Positions 32,494 through 43,174 of a stretch of 64,000 bases of DNA are shown here, piece after piece. The translations under genes and the position numbers were made by a program. Where the stretch lies: positions 12,409,294 to 12,473,293 of the forward strand of contig JALMQS010000070.1 in the NCBI GenBank assembly GCA_024734495.1, read 5' to 3'. The stretch's first letter is position 1. Each line of letters opens with the position of its first letter. The notes beneath the pieces were generated by a model, which was not told where the DNA came from, made no database searches, and saw only the letters and a list, made by a program, of their open reading frames with translations. Origin of the DNA: Forficula auricularia (lineage: Eukaryota > Arthropoda > Insecta > Dermaptera > Forficulidae).

Positions 32494-32746
32494 TAGCTGA
32501 AAAGTAATGGAAGGCACCTCAAGGATGGTGAAGAAAAAAATTATTCTATTTCCAAATAAGATGTTTTTATTGGACTGTCATTCTTTTTTCCCTTTCCTTT
32601 AAAACGAACGTTTCGGAGGATTCTTCCCCCTCCTTCTTCAGGGTTTCAAACGGTTAATGAAGAAAACAAACAAGATCCTTCCTTCTTCTCTCCTCAAGCA
32701 GTGTTTGAAATTTGTCATTTCTGAACATAAATAAAATTTTTTCCTC
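32494..32746 (-). mobile_element. solo hammerhead-bearing retroelement unit, 13-bp TSD
   Basis: Flanked by TTTAATAAATTTT at 32481-32493 and 32747-32759. The sequence matches one arm of the 10723-11288 palindrome (AATGGAAGGCANC, CCTTCTTCAGGGTTTCAAA), so this is the monomer. Its hammerhead-like core is at 32596-32652, followed by CCAATAAAAACATC. A solo unit with a 13-bp duplication shows that the unit moves on its own. Confidence 0.7.
32596..32652 (-). ncRNA. hammerhead-like ribozyme core c
   Basis: CTGAAGA, one A, GGAGG/CCTCC (five perfect pairs), GAAAC, GTT. Stem I retains about nine pairs (GTTTGAAACC against CGTTTTAAAGG), including a G-U where core a has G-G. Compared with core a, helix II has changed from a G-U pair to all Watson-Crick, a compensatory-type difference. 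Confidence 0.5.
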
Positions 32747-33259
32747 TTTAATAAATTTTATTTGTCATGAACTATTAGTGGGTTTTAAAATTAAAAAAAT
32801 CACATTGGCGTCTTCGCTCAAGCCGATTATGATTAATAAAGATTTAGATAGATAGATCAATAGATTTAAGATGAAATGGAGTAAACGTGGACTAAAAAAT
32901 AAATATTTAAATTTATATGACAAATTTTCCCCATCACAAGATAAATTTTCCCATTTGGAAATTTTTTCTGTAAAATGTGTTATATACTTCTAAAACTAAA
33001 ATAAATAAAAATAAAACACAAATACATACCACTAGGTCAAGCCCATTTTCGAATTGCCCCACTTAAACAATCAAATTGCCGCACTGTGGGGCGTGGGCCC
33101 CACGTTTTGAAACACTACTCTAGTATGTGCTTAACGATTCAAATAAAAGTGAGAAAGCTAAGAACTGGTGGTTTTAGTTGGTATTAAAAACTACATGCAT
33201 TGTATGTTGCTTAACTTGAAGAATAGAAGATAAAATTTATAAATCATCCTCCTGGGATT

Positions 33260-33745
33260 TGTATTTTGCAAAAAGCTAAGTGGATAAAAAATAATGTCTG
33301 AAGTTAATTAGAAAGTTTTTATGTGGCAAATACTGAGCTAAAATGGCCAAGCTAAATGAGATTCAATCCGATTTACTCATAATGACATTCAACATTGGCG
33401 ATTGGAAATCTTAAACATATTAAAAAAAGGAGAAGATTAAGTGTAGTAATTTTTTATATGTGATTTATGGTATTATCAATAATAAATTAAGATAAATGGA
33501 AAAATAACTCTCAACTGAAACGTTTTATATTGAAAGATAATTTAATTTAATCTCCCCAGATTAAAAAAAATAACTAAGTGCCGATTTGGTTTGATCGATT
33601 TTTAATTTGACCTTTTGAATATGCAAGCCGGAGATAAATGCAAATTTGATCTTAGAGCATCCTCTCCAGTTGACTTTTTAATTTCACAAGGGGCTTAGTT
33701 CATTTGTTCTGCTTAAGCAAAGAAGACAAAGCCACTTGGGCTAAG
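33260..33745. other. no gene seen
   Basis: AT-rich. Nothing supported. Confidence 0.3.
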
Positions 33746-33750
33746 TGGCC

Positions 33751-33848
33751 GGTTCTTAAAAGATAGAAAAGTTAAAGCGGCTCTTGGGCAATGGAAATGC
33801 CTAGATAATAGACAGCCCTTACTTGCTAGTTCACCTGATTTGAAACAA
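33751..33848 (+). repeat. dispersed repeat, second copy at 36110-36203
   Basis: GGAAATGCCTAGATAATAGA and CCTTACTTGCTAGTT are shared. This copy is cut off exactly where the Helitron-like start CTACTCTTATTAAACGAGC begins, whereas the 36110 copy runs on uninterrupted. Confidence 0.6.
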
Positions 33849-33904
33849 GCTACTCTTATTAAACGAGCAAAATTTCTATATATATATATTTATTTATTTC
33901 TTTG

Positions 33905-35333
33905 TATATATGAGCCCCGTCCCATCTCAATTGGCCCTCCAATATTTTTCTTTTTAAATAAAATTATGCTAATTCACGGTAAATTTAATTTAAATATTTA
34001 TTTTTATTATCATTTGGAACAACATTTTAAACAATTTAAAACATTTTATTGTAACATTTAACTTAAAATTATTTTTTAATTGTTAAAAACAAGGAAAACA
34101 TACAAAATCCAAAACCTTTACCACTGTGTGACGTCGCCTTTATTTTTTAATTACGGCTTGAATTCTTTTGGGCAACGTACTTATTAAGTTTTGACACTCA
34201 TCTTGAGTGAAAGTATCCCAAATATTTTGAAGTTTGTGTTTTTAATTCGACTACGTTTCTAGCTGGTTGTATTCGTAATAGCTTTTTCATTGTGTGCTAA
34301 AGAGTTTCTATTGGTGACAAGTCGGGACTGTTTGTCACCCACTCCAAAAGTGGAACATTATGATCAGAAAGCCATTTTAAAGATTTTCTTGATGTATGGC
34401 AGGCCGCCCCGTCTTGTTGGAACACAAAATTATTATTATTCAGCAATGCATCTGCCATTGTTGAAAGTAACGATTTTTTTAAATCTCTAAATATTTATTG
34501 GTGTTTACAATTCCATCAATGAAGTGAAGTTTTCCAACACCTCTAGCAGACATTGAACCCCATACCATAACTGAAGCAGGAAATTTTACTTTCTTTTTTA
34601 AACAATCTGAATTGAAAGCTTCATTTTTCTGATTAATAACTCTGCTTCGATTGTCCCCAACACAAACTTCAAAACGAGACTCATCACTCCAATGGACACT
34701 ATTTATTCCATTCATCACTCGTCCAATTAATGTGACTTTTAGCCCATTTAATCCGGTTTTTCTTTTGTTTTAATGTCAAGAGTGGCTTTTCTTTCGCCTA
34801 GAAAAAATTAGTAAAATTACAAGAAAAAATTTGGAATAAGTTGCAATAAAATTACCTTGTAAGTTTTAAAACCTAACTTAAGGGCTTCTCTATGGCACGT
34901 GGATCATAAAACACTTCGCTCACAGCATCGCTCCAAAGAACAGATAATTCACCATAGTTCGAACGCCTGTTTTTTCTAATAATCTTCTTCAATGCCCGTC
35001 TATCAGCATCTGATATTTTGGATTTCGATGCATACCGAGGTTTTGTAGCTATTGTACCCGTTGTTTTATAAACTCGAATAATATTTCTGACAGTAAACTT
35101 TGACAAATTGACTAGATCGCCAATTTCCGCGTTTGATTTTCCCTTTTTTAATAAATTGATAATAATTGAGCGAATTTTTTCATCAACAACCTTTCCGCGA
35201 GTCATTTTTACTAATAATAAACAAAACAAACTTTCTTTTGTTGGAAAAAGGCAAAGCCTACTTGATTATTTCACATATTCAAAGATTCTTAAAAAAAAAA
35301 ATCGTGAAAAGCAAAGAACTATTAGGCTCGTAT
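33905..35333 (-). mobile_element. Tc1-type transposon, decayed
   Basis: It spans the transposase relic and the flanks up to TATATATGAGCC on the left and GGCTCGTATATA on the right, which are short inverted ends next to TA. The inner terminal repeats are eroded, so the boundaries are approximate. Confidence 0.55.
34127..35211 (-). pseudogene. Tc1-type (DD34E) transposase, two exons, frameshifted
   Basis: Cut-and-paste transposase. The N-terminal part (35201-34873) starts MTRGKVVDEKIRSIIINLL and has a paired-like helix-turn-helix (KGKSNAEIGDLVNLSKFTVR) and a second DNA-binding helix region. A 58-bp intron (34855-34798, GTAATT...TTCTAG on the minus strand) then joins exon 2. Catalytic residues: first Asp in HWSDESRFE, second in FQQDGAACH, third Glu in NSPDLSPIE; 34 residues separate the last two, typical of Tc1. 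Damage: a frameshift before the first Asp (about 34708), a stop replacing Trp in the PIETLW position, and a stop or extra A near the C-terminus (VIKK). Inactive, fairly young. It lies within a Helitron-like fragment. Confidence 0.85.
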
Positions 35334-35516
35334 ATATGTATCATTGTTCTATTTTGAAACCGGCTCTACCGATTTTGATGAAACCAACACTATTAACAAG
35401 TTTTGAGGATGAGAAAACGATCTGGCTCGGTCTGGACCTCGACAAATTTAATCTTAATTAATCTTTTCTTAATTAAAGTAATTATTTATACCACCACTAA
35501 AATATTCTCGATCGTT

Positions 35517-35790
35517 AAAACATTTATTCACTAAATCCCCTATTCTCACAAACAATCAATGTACTATCAAAAATAAAAAACAAAACACACATACAGATTA
35601 AATCATTTATAATTTTTATTGTAGTTAATACATGTTTCGGGTCTAATCGAACCCATCCTCAGTTGATTAAAATTGAATTTAGACATTCCTCTATATATAC
35701 ACTTCACACTTGTTTTGTTTTTTATTGTTGATATTACATTGATTGTTTGTGAGAATAGTGGATTTAGTGAATAATTATTTATAGATGAAA
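35517..35790. mobile_element. snap-back element with one central ribozyme-like core
   Basis: Arms 35517-35585 and 35705-35790 (ATTCACTAAATCC, CTCACAAACAATCAATGTA) are inverted. The 120-base centre holds a single minus-strand core at 35625-35666: CTGAGGA, one T, GGGT/ACCC, GAAAC, AT, GTA, then CAATAAA downstream. Stem I is weak. Confidence 0.6.
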
Positions 35791-35884
35791 TTTACATTTT
35801 TTAAATTTTCTTTTATTTATTAATTGTTTTTTTTAATTTTAAATCCCACTAATAGGTTATAACAAATATTATTATATTATATTA

Positions 35885-36080
35885 AAATTAGGATAATGGA
35901 ATTGAAATAATTATCGGAAAAGAGGTTTTTTTATTTAATTAGTTTTTCCTCTAGGACTAAAAGATGATCAAGGACATTCGATGGTGGAGAAGTAATCTCG
36001 GAGTCGAAGCTCAAAAACAATGTATGCATAAATTCATGTAAAATAAATGGTTTAATAAAATTTATATAAAAAAAAATTTG
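35885..36080 (+). repeat. dispersed repeat, second copy at 44440-44630
   Basis: TAATTATCGGAAAAGAGG, GATGATCAAGGACA and GATGGTGGAGAAGTAATCTC are shared over about 190 bases. The 44440 copy carries an extra ATTAAAAACAAGG. Class unknown; both end in an A-rich run, as a SINE would. Confidence 0.55.
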
Positions 36081-36301
36081 TTTTTAATTAACATGTGTCT
36101 AAAGGGTTCTTAAAAGACAGAAAAGTTCAAAGCAGGTCTTGGCTAATGGAAATGCCTAGATAATAGACAGTCCTTACTTGCTAGTTAACCTTGTTTTGAA
36201 AAAATATATAAAAAGAAAGATAGAATAAATAGATGTCGGCTTTAGAGCATTTCAAGCCCAGCCTTAATATGAAATATTGATTAATCGTTTCTCTTCCACA
36301 G

Positions 36302-36412
36302 ACTCATTTCCTGGATTTTTTATCAAATTTTTCTTCCCAAATCAAAAGACAATTGCGGATTGAAATGAGCCTTTTCATAAGTTATATTATTTTGCTTTTA
36401 TTAATCGAATGA
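36302..36412 (+). CDS. weak candidate terminal exon
   Basis: The acceptor GTTTCTCTTCCACAG ends at 36301. The following frame stays open for 36 codons to TGA (36410-36412), starting THFLDFLSNFSSQIKRQL and ending in a hydrophobic IILLLLIE. No donor or further exon was identified, and the AT-rich hydrophobic tail could be chance. The product is not recognised. Confidence 0.2.
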   Translation, partial: THFLDFLSNFSSQIKRQLRIEMSLFISYIILLLLIE

Positions 36413-36589
36413 GAGTCTTATATGAATATTCTTGTTCTATAAGTTATTAAGAGAGCCCAGTTTTTGGAGATTGTCGGACAGGCATACCTTCAAGAAAACG
36501 ACGTTTTTAATCCAGAGTTAAAATTTGGTAGTAGGTACTATTCCCAGATTATTTTCTCCATTCACCTCTTTTTTAATACAGTGAAACCC

Positions 36590-36899
36590 CTCAAATCCAA
36601 ACTAATTGGGGCTTTTCATTTTTGACCCTCCCGCCTCATTTTGGGTGATTAGTTTTTGCATTTCTAGCCTTCTGGGAGTCTACAGAATATATATACAAAA
36701 TTTGGTTGAGTTTGGTCGAAAGGGTTAGAATTTTCATTTTTGACTCCCCCTCTCCTTTTTTAAACTGACATAATGTTTAAAACACATTAAAAAAAATTAT
36801 TTTATTTTATTTTCAAAAATATATTCAGTTTTTTTCTAATTTTTTTTTCAATTTTTAAACCTCTTCAAAATGTGGTAGATCTTTATGCCGCACCTTGTA
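36590..36899 (-). mobile_element. TACAGGGTGG-family element, copy 2
   Basis: Minus-strand start TACAAGGTGCGGCATAAAGA, then CTACCACATTTTGAAGAGG, then one satellite unit (AAATTTGGTTGAGTTTGG). Shorter than the 49948 copy. Confidence 0.6.
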
Positions 36900-36904
36900 T
36901 TTAC

Positions 36905-37705
36905 TAGAATTAATATATTAAAAGTGCTAAATTTGATTAAATAAAATGCAATTGTAAATTTAAATAATCTCCTACAATTTCGACCCTAATGTTTGTGTTT
37001 TGAGTTAGTAAACAGTACATTTTCGCCTAGATTCCAAACTTTCTTACTATCCTATCAAATATTCAAAATTTTCCGAGAGCGTACCAAGTCTCACAAAAGT
37101 TTCCACTTTTTCATATTTTTTTATTTACAAGGTCTCTATTTAGGTTTTTTTCGATTAGTTAAACTTTTTTAAATATTTAGTATTTATTCTTAAAAACCTT
37201 CCAAAACAACAGGTCATTATAATTAAATTCAATTTTTTTTTAAAGCTGATTTATAAAGCTCTATTATCATGTTACTATTCATTAAATAAATCAATTTTAT
37301 ATTTATAATTATAGTATTTTATATTAATATTTCTTTTTTGGGACATTATCAAAAGGCTGATGATCATTTATCATTCATTCATTTTTATTATATCATGTTT
37401 GGATATTTCATTTCTATTAATATATGACCTGCACTTTTGAACTGAATATAATCACTATTTTTTATTAAAACAATGCATTTTTTTATTTTTTTGATAAATA
37501 TCGTTGGTTAATATAATCACATTTTGATGGTATTATTTTTAATTCATTTTTTTTTAATTTCTATTCAAAATGGGAATATCATTTCGTCTATAAATTAAAT
37601 AAAATGAATAACCATTTCCGACCCATTCATTAAAAAGATTGTATCATTTATAATCTAGCAATTATCCAAAAAGACAAAACATACACATTTCATTTAAAAA
37701 TCCTC
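36905..37705. other. AT-rich stretch, no gene
   Basis: Nothing supported. Confidence 0.4.
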
Positions 37706-37713
37706 CCTGAAGA

Positions 37714-37853
37714 GCAGGTATGGGCAACCTTTGCTTAGCTGAGGGGGTAATTTCGGGACTTGATCAGGTCACGGGTAAGAAATAATTAGGTAGTAGTGAA
37801 TAAAATAGCCATAAAAATTCACACATTTGGCCGAAGGCGGGACTTGAAGCTAG
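37714..37853 (+). mobile_element. hAT-like start fused to a Helitron-like 3' end
   Basis: CAGGTATGGGCAACCTTTGC looks like a hAT left end without a partner. The segment closes TTGGCCGAAGGCGGG, then ACTTGAAGCTAG before T, nearly the same 3' end as the 42057 Helitron (plus strand here). Confidence 0.35.
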
Positions 37854-37859
37854 TTTAGA

Positions 37860-38710
37860 ATAAATAAATAAATGTTTACACATACGACTTTTAGTTTTAT
37901 TAATTGAAAATTTGATGCTTCCTTTTTTTTATTTATCAAGAAGTTTCGTTTGTGCATTCTTATGAGTTACTCCCATTAAAATGTGTAGTTTTATTAAATT
38001 TCTCATACATTTTATAATTCGCTAATTATGTTCTTATGAACGACAATTAAGAAAAGAATTTGATATCTCAAGTATTTTCGAAAATATAATCAATTTTTCT
38101 ACTGCCTGCTTGACCTTTTCGGAGCGAAGTATTGAATTCTGGGAGTGAATTCTCAACTAGTAATACATATTATTATTATTATTTATTTATTCATCATATA
38201 TATTAATACATATTTACATACATTAAAATTTAACAAAATCAAATATGTAAATACGTATATACACACATAATATACTAGTATATCAATAGGGACTGTGTGT
38301 GTGAAATATAGAAGCATCACTACTGCCGAAGCTAGCGCTCTCTAGTCTCATATTTATTGAACTAAATGGGGTATATATTGTAATATACAATAAAATAAAT
38401 TTTTAAAAATGGAAAAAATTATGAAATATGGGTTCCGGCCTGTAATAAATGATCGTATACACTGTACAACGTCAGAATGATTCCAAAGATCAGTAATGAT
38501 CGAAGAAAGTCAATAAAAAATAAAAACCTTGAAAGATAATTTTATAAGATCTTTATCAATTGGACCATGTAAAATTCAACCCTCTATATACTCTATAAGA
38601 ATAATCTTAAGTTGAGGGTTTTTTTTTTGAAGTGAAACTTCTTTAGCGACTTATCTGTTTGATTTTTGTTGTAACAATAAAAAGAAAAATGACTAAATAG
38701 AGGAGTAAAT
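37860..38710. other. AT-rich stretch, no gene
   Basis: Nothing supported. Confidence 0.35.
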
Positions 38711-38717
38711 ATTTTTT

Positions 38718-38850
38718 TAAAACCCGCTAGAAATTCATGACAAATAAAATTTATTAAAATTAAGAGATTTAAATTATTATTTTAAAACCCACTAATATTT
38801 CATAACAAATAAAATTTATTAAAATTAGGATTATATTTAATTTATATTAA
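38718..38850 (+). repeat. two tandem units of about 70 bp
   Basis: AAACCCNCTAGAAATTCATG then CAAATAAAATTTATTAAAATTA, twice. The same block occurs inverted inside the Helitron-like piece at 32440-32790, flanking the solo retroelement there. Confidence 0.5.
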
Positions 38851-38868
38851 TAACATCTACGACTACAG

Positions 38869-39032
38869 AAGTTTCACTTCCCCTATGAGCTTATGTGGAT
38901 GAGGCTCACACATATTTTTTTTATTTGGCAGCTAGGATCGAACCCCGGACCTCCACATCAACATCGTCATAATCGATACGATGCCGAAGTGAAGCCAGTG
39001 CGTTAGCTGACCGAGCTACCCGACTCTCTCTA
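38869..39032 (-). mobile_element. tRNA-derived SINE, family 3
   Basis: Minus strand: GGGTAGCTCGGTCAGCTAAC is a good box A and GGGGTTCGATCC a good box B, 60 bases apart, followed by a 3' part ending GAAGTGAAACTTC. Too degenerate in the anticodon stem to be a functional tRNA. Target duplication not resolved. Confidence 0.6.
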
Positions 39033-39199
39033 AACTATTAGACTTAGACACTTGAAATTTTCCATGCCTAATAAGACACACTAGAACACCTAGAATCCCA
39101 AGTTTCATGAGTAAATCTAATATATTTCTTGAGTTATTAAGCTCTGAAAAGTTTTTAACACTGACTGACTCACAAGCTGAGTGACATATCAAAAACCTA

Positions 39200-39500
39200 A
39201 AATACTTCCGCGGATCATAGAATGCTCAAATTTGGCATACTGGTAGAGTCTGGGCTACAATTAAAGGAAAAAATCGAAAAAGCGAAACTTTCTCTTTTTC
39301 AGGACCTAAAATGAAGGGGTGAAATTGATGATTATAGGCTTAATTAACATATAGTGAAAACACAATCAAGCTAGAATTCTGAAATTTGGCATACTGGTAA
39401 AGCTTGGAACATTAATAAACGAGGAAATAGGAAAACCGAAACTTTCCCTTCTTCGGAGTTCGAAATGAAGGGTGAAATTTATGTAAACCGACCGGGTTTT
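39200..39500 (+). repeat. degenerate copies of the 148-bp repeat
   Basis: Two diverged units (TTTGGCATACTGGTA, CGAAACTTTC, AAAATGAAGGGGTGAAATT) related to those at 40497-40940. Confidence 0.5.
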
Positions 39501-39795
39501 TAACAGATATTTTATTAGAAATATTTAATAATTATTAATATAAATGTTTAAATGTAATTATTTAGATAAATTAAAGGATAAAACTTTTCAAAAATTAATG
39601 ATATCTGACCAAAAACATAAATGTGAAAAAGGGGCAAAGTTCGTTACCAACGGCTTCGCTGACAAAAGGGTTGAGATCCAAACTGGTACCAAGTTCCATA
39701 GCAGTTGCTTAAATCATAGCTATAGGGATCAACAACGATCTTCAATTGATTTAAAAGAAAATATTTTACGTTCTCCCATATAGGAGATGCCAGGC

Positions 39796-40072
39796 TTAAA
39801 CGAAGGGGCCGATAACGAGCCATGATGGGTAACCGAGGCTCTGCTTTATCAGTATTGGCCTACATTCGGGTCAGTGTGGGGCAGCCGAGACTGGGTTGAG
39901 CCAATCTTGGGTCCCTGCTGGGTCAGTATTGAGGCAATATAGGGTACCAGTCTGGGCCGCGGTTATCATCCCCTATTCAAACCTGTGTTGGACCAGTACT
40001 GTCTTGCAGCTTAGGGCCAAGCTTGAGAAGTGTTGGGGCAGTCCTGGCTCAGTTCTGGCCCCTTCGTCATTT
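39796..40072. mobile_element. GC-rich MITE with GACGAAGGGGCC-type ends
   Basis: ACGAAGGGGCC on the left and GGCCCCTTCGT on the right are inverted. The interior is a GC-rich minisatellite of GGGTCAGTATTGGG-like units of about 20 bp, sharply different from the AT-rich surroundings. Confidence 0.55.
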
Positions 40073-40496
40073 CCTATATAGGTCTTTGATATAAAATTTA
40101 TAACTTGTCAAGTTTTATATCCAACTAAATTGTTTGTAGTATAAAATAAGAACAACTAGATAAATTTTAAGCTTATATTACATATCACTCACGTTAAACG
40201 TAATTTATCTGGGGACACGGAAGTGCCCCAGCCAAGTTCGATTCGAGCGGGGATGTGTGCACTGCCAGACTACCCTTTACAGGAAACAACTCAGGGCATT
40301 TCGACGCCTCTGTAACTTCGTAATGGAAACCTCTACATGGCTGAAATTTTTTCCAGAATACTGGTCCATAAGCTTAACTAAATTACAAAATTTCATATTT
40401 CTACTGTTTATACCATCCAAGTTACAAGAAGCCAAAGATAGGCTTTTTCGTTACTGACTGACTCACTCATCAAAATTCTAGAGTACTTCCGCTAAC

Positions 40497-40940
40497 CCTA
40501 GAATGCTGAAATTTGGCAGGCAGGTAGAGTTTGGGGTACAATTAATGGGAAAAATCCAAAAATCGAAACTTTCCCTTCTTCAGGACCTAAAATGAAGGGG
40601 TGAAATTTATAGACTTAATTAACATATACTAAAAATTCAATGAACCTAGAATGCTGAAATTTGGCAGGCAGGTAGAGTTTGGGGTACAATTAATGGGAAA
40701 AATCCAAAAATCGAAACTTTCCCTTCTTCAGGACCTAAAATGAAGGGGTGAAAGTTATAGGCTTAATTAACATAAACTAAAAATTCAATGAACCTAGAAT
40801 GCTGAAATTTGGCATACTGGTAAAGCTTGACACATTAATAAAGGACGAAATTGAAAAATCGAAACTTTTCCTTCTTCAGGGCCCGAAATGAAGGGGTTAA
40901 ATTTATAGGATAAATCCAACTTACAAAAAGAAGTGAAATC
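40497..40940 (+). repeat. 148-bp tandem repeat, three units
   Basis: CCTAGAATGCTGAAATTTGG starts at 40497, 40645 and 40793, an exact 148-base period. Units 1 and 2 are almost identical, pointing to recent expansion; unit 3 diverges. Confidence 0.75.
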
Positions 40941-41530
40941 TCAACAAAAACACTTGTGTAAAAAAAGGCCAAGTTCGATTAATAAAATCCGTTTGCCAAA
41001 AAAGTAGTGAGATCTAATGTGCTGCCAAGTTCAACATCATCAATTTATTAAATGAGTTGAGAATATATTAGTAACTTCAATTAAAACGCATGTTTTTCAT
41101 TTCACATGTCCCTCTATATTTTTTATTGATTTCACATTTTTAGTTGAAATTATTTTCATAAAACTTGGCTTTTACGCATTATTATGTAAGTATGTCACGA
41201 ATTACTAGTTACCATATCATGGGATCTTAATAAGAGGGGAGTGGTGGAGGCCCTATCAAACAATAATAATAATAATAATTAATGCGTAAAAACCAAGTTT
41301 TAGGAAAATAATTTCAACTAAAAATGTGAAATCAATAAAAAATATAGAGGGACATGTGAAATGAAAAACATGCGTTTTAATTGAAGTTACTAATATATTC
41401 TCGACTCACTTAATAAATTGATGATGTTGAACTTGGCAGCGCACTAGACCTCACCACTTTTTTTGGCAAACGGATTTTATTAATCGAACTTGACCTTTTT
41501 TTACACAAGTGTTTTTGTTGAGATTGACTA
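40921..41530. repeat. near-perfect palindrome, arms about 250 bp
   Basis: 40925-41186 and 41278-41525 are reverse complements with few mismatches (CAAGTTCAACATCATCAATT, CACATGTCCCTCTATATTTT), around a 90-base centre that includes an AAT microsatellite. High arm identity suggests a young inversion-duplication or gene conversion between arms. Confidence 0.75.
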
Positions 41531-42056
41531 TTATAACTTGGAGAGTTATAAATTTAATATCAAAGAACGTAACAAATTTTCTTTTAAATCAATTGAAGAA
41601 CGTTGTTCATCCCTATAGCTATGATTTAAGCAACTGCTATGGAACTTGGTATCCGTTTAGATCTCAACTATTTTGTCGGCGAATCCGTTGGTACCGAACT
41701 TGGCCCCTTTTTCACATTTATGTTTTTTGTCAGATCTAAACATTAACAAAATAATACTGCCAAATTCTATGTGAATATGTATCAAATTCGTACTTATTTG
41801 TCATCGAATCATTTATAATTTTAATTTAGGCCGTTTCAGGACGCTGATAGGTAGAAAAAACACCTAAAACGACTTATTTGGAGATATCTCATGCCGACTT
41901 TTTAAATCGAAATAAATTTAAAAAAATCAAAACTTTATACTTGAAGATACCTCAAAATCTAGGTATGATAAATTATTAAATTATTAAATTAAATTATCGA
42001 ACTTGGCCCCTTTTTCAGATTTATGTTTTTGGTCAGATCTATGTTATTATATAATA

Positions 42057-43169
42057 CTAGCTTCAAGGCCCTCCTTCGGCGGGCCTTTTACTAGCCAGGG
42101 GCTTCTCCCCTGGACCCCCACGTGCCTGCTTTATTGATGTTTTATTAGTAACAGAGAATAAATATAATTGTTTTATTATAAAGTCTTAAATAGATATAAT
42201 TTGAGATTCTATTTAACTGTAATATACACTCATAACAAATAAGATGAAACAAATATTTAAAATGTATTAAAAATCCACTTGTTATCATTAAGGGGAAAAT
42301 AAAAAAATGTTATATTATATGTAGGTATTATTATAGATAAGAAGACTTGAAAATCACAATTTTTATTCATTTTGCTAGACACAAAAGTATATATAATCTA
42401 TTTATAAAAAATTCTCTTATTCTCAAGCTTGAGTTGTTTATCATAAAAGAATTTAGTATTTTAAGTCGATTCTTCCACGTTTTCAGTAGAGCTTGCCATT
42501 AATAGTCAAAACATCAAAAATGGAATGCAATAAGGTTATTCCTCTAGTATTAGATAAGAATCGATTGTTATTTTTGATTTTAAGTCGATTCCTCCATGTC
42601 TTCAGCAATGGTTACCAATAATAATCGAAGGGTCAAAAATCTAATGTAGAATTCTTATTCCTCAAGTATTAGATGAGAATCGATTGCTATTTTTGATTTT
42701 AAGTCGATTCCTCCTCCTCTATGTCTTCACCAATGGCTACCAATAAAAACCGCAACGATCCGTTGAAGTTTTTCTAATTTTTGTTTTTAAATGTACTTTA
42801 AAAAAATAGATAGTTTTTTTAAATCTTTGTTGCATTATTAAATTCTTCTTCAACGATAATGTGGTTAGAACTCTATTATATATGCTATTAAGAATGAATG
42901 ACATTCAAAAATCTGACAAACAGGGCCGCCAACACATGTTTAGTTTGCTAGTCTAGTTCTTTTATTGTTTGGCAAGCTATGTTGGCTAACCTGAATTTTT
43001 TTTAGTTTTTCCTGAATTTTCCAATTTTCCGGGCAACTTTTCCAATTTTTTTTACGTATTAACCTGAATTGGACTATTACGAACATTAAAAAAAAATTAG
43101 CCAAATCGGTCCAGGCATTTGAGAGATCTGCGCTTACAAAGAAAAAGAAATTCATTTTTATTATATAGA
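42057..43169 (-). mobile_element. Helitron-like element, copy 1
   Basis: Minus strand: begins TCTATATAATAAAAATG after A (43169) and ends with the GGCCCGCCGAAGGAGGGCC hairpin plus TTGAAGCTAG before T (42057). 5'-TC, 3' hairpin, CTAG and the A^T site fit the Helitron rules, with no target duplication. The sister copy at 52339 shares both ends and inner blocks (CCGATTTGGCTAA-type, TTGCCAAACAATAAAAG) but lacks the tandem insert at 42459-42760. No Rep/Hel protein, so non-autonomous. Confidence 0.8.
42459..42760 (+). repeat. 120-bp tandem repeat inside Helitron copy 1
   Basis: TTTTAAGTCGATTCNTCC starts at 42459, 42579 and 42699, followed by CAACGATCCGTTGAAG, the same hairpin that ends the ACTTTATCC elements. 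Absent from the sister Helitron, so gained after they split. Confidence 0.65.
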
Positions 43170-43174
43170 TAAGT

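Larger units (their letters stand above)
32403..32860 (-). mobile_element. Helitron-like element (CTGG end)
   Basis: Minus-strand 3' end CGCCGAAGGCGGGC hairpin, then TTTGCTGCTGG before T, a CTRR-type terminus. The same hairpin and CTGG|T end occur at 51050. The 5' end near 32855 (TCTATCTAAATC on the minus strand) is a guess. Confidence 0.45.
32289..33117. mobile_element. hAT element, exact 8-bp TSD, hosting nested elements
   Basis: Starts CAGTGTTTCCCAACC and ends TTTTGAAACACTA, flanked by CTCTAGTA at 32281-32288 and 33118-33125. GCCGCA and GCCCCAC subterminal motifs flank both ends. Nested inside are a Helitron-like piece (3' end at 32403) and, within that, a snap-back retroelement copy (32494-32746). 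No transposase remains. Confidence 0.85.
32020..33250. repeat. direct duplication; second unit split by a hAT
   Basis: 32025-32210 (AAACAAAGGACCCTCTAGT, then ACTACATGCATTTATTTTGC) is repeated at 32240-32288 plus 33118-33250. The first unit displays the empty hAT target GACCCTCTAGTTTAGTC. Confidence 0.75.
33849..35400 (+). mobile_element. Helitron-like fragment interrupted by a Tc1 element
   Basis: The left piece shares CTACTCTTATTAAACGAGCA with the Helitron at 50685. The right piece (35334-35400) matches its next block (TTCTATTTTGAAACCGGCTC against TTCTATTTTGAAAACGGCTC). The Tc1 element lies between, so it jumped into an existing Helitron. The 3' end was not identified. Confidence 0.45.
39585..41745. 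mobile_element. large inverted-repeat element
   Basis: Ends 39585-39760 and 41570-41745 are inverted copies (CATAAATGTGAAAAAGGGGC, TTCCATAGCAGTTGCTTAAA). Inside lie a GC-rich MITE, a 148-bp tandem repeat and a second, near-perfect palindrome. A solo piece of the end recurs at about 41997 (ACTTGGCCCCTTTTTCAGAT). No protein beyond short chance frames. Confidence 0.55.

Noticed and set aside
37350..37390. CTGATGATC in AT-rich DNA
   Set aside because: Lacks the GAAA half and helix II.
39544..39783. 79-codon plus-strand frame
   Set aside because: It lies in the end of an inverted-repeat element whose other end (41570-41745) does not preserve the frame.
40497..40940. Regularly spaced repeats considered as a CRISPR-like array
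   Set aside because: The whole 148-bp unit repeats, not short repeats with unique spacers, and the setting is eukaryotic.
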